From NCBI RefSeq assembly GCF_947502895.1, contig NZ_CANNBM010000002.1, forward strand, positions 682,001-746,000: a stretch of 64,000 nucleotides of DNA. The letters are read 5' to 3'. Under the pieces are notes generated by a model. That model saw only the letters and a list, made by a program, of their open reading frames with translations, was not told the DNA's origin and did not search any database. Each line of letters starts with the position of its first letter. The stretch's first letter is position 1. Position numbers and translations under genes: made by a program. Source of the DNA: an uncultured Sulfitobacter sp. Its GTDB lineage: Bacteria; Pseudomonadota; Alphaproteobacteria; Rhodobacterales; Rhodobacteraceae. Shown here piece after piece: positions 61,676-64,000 of this stretch.

Positions 61676-62867
61676 AACACACGGCGCGCTGGACGGGCTG
61701 TTTGTCCTTGACCTGACCCGCATTCTTGCAGGGCCTACTGCCACACAGATGTTGGGTGATATGGGCGCGACCGTAATCAAGGTTGAAAACCCCAAAACGG
61801 GTGGCGATGATACCCGCGGCTGGGGGCCGCATTACGCTCGCAACGCCGACGGCAGCGCCTCTGACCTGTCCGCCTATTTCATGTCCTCCAACCGGAACAA
61901 GCAATCCATCGCAGTGGATATCGCCACGCCAGAGGGGCAGGACATTATCCGCCGCCTCGCCGCGCGCGCCGATGTGGTGATTGAAAATTTCAAACCTGAC
62001 GGGCTGGTGAAATACGGGCTGGATCACACAACGCTTTGTGCGGCGCACCCCGGATTGGTCTACTGCTCGATCTCGGGGTACGGCCAGACGGGGCCCAACC
62101 GCGAAAAGCCGGGGTATGATCTGATGGCCCAAGGCTTTGGCGGCATCATGTCAATCACGGGGGATCCTGACGGTGCGCCCACCAAGGTCGGCGTCGGCAT
62201 CGCCGATGTGATGTGCGGGATGTATGCAACTATTGGCATCCTCACCGCCCTGCGGCACCGCGACAAGACGGGCGAGGGCCAGCATGTCGAGCTGGCCTTG
62301 ATCGACACGCAGATGGCGTGGCTGATCAACGAAGGCATGAACTATCTCACCTCCGGCGAATTGCCTCAGCGGCGCGGCAACGCCCACCCAAATATCGTAC
62401 CCTATGATGCGTTCGAGGTGTCAGACGGCCATTTCCTCTTGGCCGTTGGAAATGATGCGCAGTTTGCGCGGTTCTGCGATGTGCTGGAGCTTGCCCATGT
62501 CGCCACCGACCCCAACTTCAAAACCAATCTGGGTCGCATCACAAACCGTGACGCACTGATGGAGCATATTAAGCCAGCCCTTAAACGCTGGACCAAAGAA
62601 GATATTCTAGCCGCCTTGCGCGCTGTCAAAGTGCCCGCAGGCCCCATCAATACAATTGGCGAGGCGCTGAACTCTGATCAAGCGGCGGCGCGCGGCACCG
62701 TACGCGACATACCTCTAGAAGGCATCAAAGACGGGCGCGTGCAGGTCTTGGGCAATCCGCTCAAATTCTCGGCCACACCGGTGAAATATCGCCGCGCGCC
62801 CCCCCGCTTTGGTCAGGACACTGACGAGGTGCTTGAAACATGGCTTGGTAAGAAGCCTGCGCCATAA
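61659..62867 (+). CDS. CaiB/BaiF class III CoA-transferase
   Basis: A 402-residue protein from the ATG at 61659, inside the end of the preceding gene. Family motifs: LDLTRILAGPTATQMLGDMG with the nucleophile-containing region, VIKVENPKTGGDDTRGWGPH, ADVVIENFKPDGLVKYGLD, GYDLMAQGFGGIMSITGDPD and a GQHVELALIDTQMAWL segment. These enzymes swap CoA between carboxylic acids. Tight coupling to the ThDP enzyme suggests one pathway, perhaps for an organic acid or C1-type catabolite; the acid is unknown. Confidence 0.88.
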   Translation: MTDASETHGALDGLFVLDLTRILAGPTATQMLGDMGATVIKVENPKTGGDDTRGWGPHYARNADGSASDLSAYFMSSNRNKQSIAVDIATPEGQDIIRRLAARADVVIENFKPDGLVKYGLDHTTLCAAHPGLVYCSISGYGQTGPNREKPGYDLMAQGFGGIMSITGDPDGAPTKVGVGIADVMCGMYATIGILTALRHRDKTGEGQHVELALIDTQMAWLINEGMNYLTSGELPQRRGNAHPNIVPYDAFEVSDGHFLLAVGNDAQFARFCDVLELAHVATDPNFKTNLGRITNRDALMEHIKPALKRWTKEDILAALRAVKVPAGPINTIGEALNSDQAAARGTVRDIPLEGIKDGRVQVLGNPLKFSATPVKYRRAPPRFGQDTDEVLETWLGKKPAP

Positions 62868-63078
62868 TCTGCTTATTGCGTGAAGGTTTGGCAGAAATAC
62901 GCCCAAAACAGCAGCAACAATCACGCCATCTGAAACGCACCTCACGAAACCTGTCGACAGCTTCACGTTGCCGTGTGACAGCACAACCAGCCCTGCCGCG
63001 CGGTGGGTAAATCGGGTAAACCTCCGTGAAAGCTGCGCCGCCCATCGCGCAGACTGTCCAACCTAAAGGTGTGTTGCT

Positions 63079-64000
63079 GTGACCCAGATCGACATGTGTG
63101 CTTGTCCCGTTTCCCTTTCCTCTCCCGCCTCTATGGAGGATTGGAACGGCGTGATCCACGGGCTGCTGTCGCACGGCACACAAACACCTGTCCACCTAGG
63201 CCGCCTGATGGAGGCCGAGCCAAACTTTGCGATGGGCCACGCGGCACGCGGATTGTTTTGCCTGATGACAGGCCGTGCAGAGGTGATCGCCCCTGCGCAT
63301 GCCGCTCTCGCCAGCGCCAAGGCCGCCGCTGCAAACAACCCGATCACCGCGCGCGAGCTAGGGTGGATCACAGCGCTTGGCCATTGGCTCGACGGACGCC
63401 CTACAGCTGCGATCGCCGCAGTCGAGGACGTGTTGCGCGCCCTGCCCCACGACACGCTATCTGCCAAACTCAGCCACGGCATACGTTTCATGCTGGGCGA
63501 TAGCTCAGGTATGCGCGCCTCGGTCGAGCGTGTGTTGGCCGCGCATGGCGCGGATCATCCATGCTATGGCTATCTGCTGGGGTGCCATGCGTTTACCTTG
63601 GAAGAAACGGGCGATTACGCCCGTGCCGAGGCGACAGGCCTGCGCGGACTGGATTATGCACCCGATGATGCATGGGGACTGCACGCAGTAGCACATGTCC
63701 ATGACATGACAGCGCGCCCCGACAACGGTATCGCCTTGATCGAGGGCAACACCGCCGCATGGAGTGGCTCGAACAACTTTCGCTATCACGTCTGGTGGCA
63801 CAAGGCCTTGCTGCATATGGAGCGGGGTGAGATGGATGTGGCGCTGGGCCTCTATGACGCGCAAATTCGCGCGGATAAGACAGATGACTACCGCGACATT
63901 TCCAACGCTACATCCTTGCTCATGCGGTTGGAACTGGAAGGCATGGATGTCGGACCCCGCTGGGAAGAACTTGCCGATTTCAGCGCCGCACGGGTCGAGG
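63079..64000 (+). CDS. TTC38-like tetratricopeptide protein (3-prime truncated)
   Basis: An open frame from GTG at 63079 (or ATG at 63094) runs to the window edge, giving at least 307 residues. The product is mostly helical, with the TTC38-like features MEDWNGVIHGLLSHG, LGWITALGHWLDGRPT and the His-rich GLHAVAHVHDMTARP followed by NNFRYHVWWHKALLHMERGE. Members of this family are conserved in alphaproteobacteria and their role is not known. A 210-base gap before it has no gene. The start is uncertain and the C-terminus is missing. Confidence 0.75.
   Translation, partial: MTQIDMCACPVSLSSPASMEDWNGVIHGLLSHGTQTPVHLGRLMEAEPNFAMGHAARGLFCLMTGRAEVIAPAHAALASAKAAAANNPITARELGWITALGHWLDGRPTAAIAAVEDVLRALPHDTLSAKLSHGIRFMLGDSSGMRASVERVLAAHGADHPCYGYLLGCHAFTLEETGDYARAEATGLRGLDYAPDDAWGLHAVAHVHDMTARPDNGIALIEGNTAAWSGSNNFRYHVWWHKALLHMERGEMDVALGLYDAQIRADKTDDYRDISNATSLLMRLELEGMDVGPRWEELADFSAARVE

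Overview
The window reads as chromosome of an alphaproteobacterium of the Rhodobacteraceae (Roseobacter group). Evidence: a GcrA cell-cycle regulator, roseobacter-type ectoine-catabolism genes, a DUF736/DUF3768/CHC2-primase type integrated element, GC-rich core genes, and core loci such as infA, rpmB, yacG-maf, argD-argF, gnd and meaB. Coordinates 1-18337 and 45695-64000 look like host backbone. 18338-45694 is a foreign integrated element of about 27.4 kb.

Left backbone (1-17.3 kb): an FtsX-type permease with a lipocalin-like partner; rsmJ; an ectoine-degradation style operon (class III aminotransferase, ectoine hydrolase, M20 deacylase); two small unknown genes; an RND pump with its adaptor; and a probable zinc-responsive operon (zur, a His-rich DUF2796/ZrgA protein, an ABC ATPase and permease, two DUF3299 proteins) preceded by an AT-rich Zur-like palindrome. 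Between this operon and the element lie decayed remnants of an IS3-family transposase and of an older tyrosine integrase.

The element is inserted in the 3-prime end of tRNA-Phe(GAA) and is bounded by a perfect 54-bp direct repeat. A tyrosine integrase sits next to the intact tRNA. Its backbone genes are a CHC2/Toprim primase, two HerA/VirD4-like ATPases, a Replic_Relax protein, DUF736 and DUF3768 proteins, a LuxR-type regulator and two small DNA-binding proteins next to palindromes. No VirB-type channel genes are present, so it is better read as a mobilizable island than as a complete conjugative element. AT-rich cargo includes an MFS transporter, a PAP2 protein and membrane proteins, plus an operon of three exported proteins. 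A defence-like block at 35.9-42.9 kb holds a DUF3800 protein, a GHKL ATPase joined to a PD-(D/E)XK (Shedu/DUF4263-like) nuclease domain with a small partner, and a two-reverse-transcriptase DRT3 system (Drt3a + Drt3b).

The two most interesting non-coding finds are (i) a structured stretch just after drt3b containing ACACACA inside a long-range stem, a candidate DRT3 template ncRNA, and (ii) an exceptionally hairpin-dense block at 18472-18898 next to the primase, a candidate origin, oriT or structured RNA.

Right backbone (45.7-64 kb): yacG, RNase E/G, maf and infA in a row; a sirtuin; a copper chaperone; rpmB with terminator; meaB; hrpB; gnd; a ketopantoate-reductase-like gene; argF; argD; a DMT exporter; gcrA; a ThDP enzyme overlapping a CoA-transferase; and the start of a TTC38-like TPR gene that runs off the window.

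All calls come from reading the sequence and recalling family features; no searches were run.
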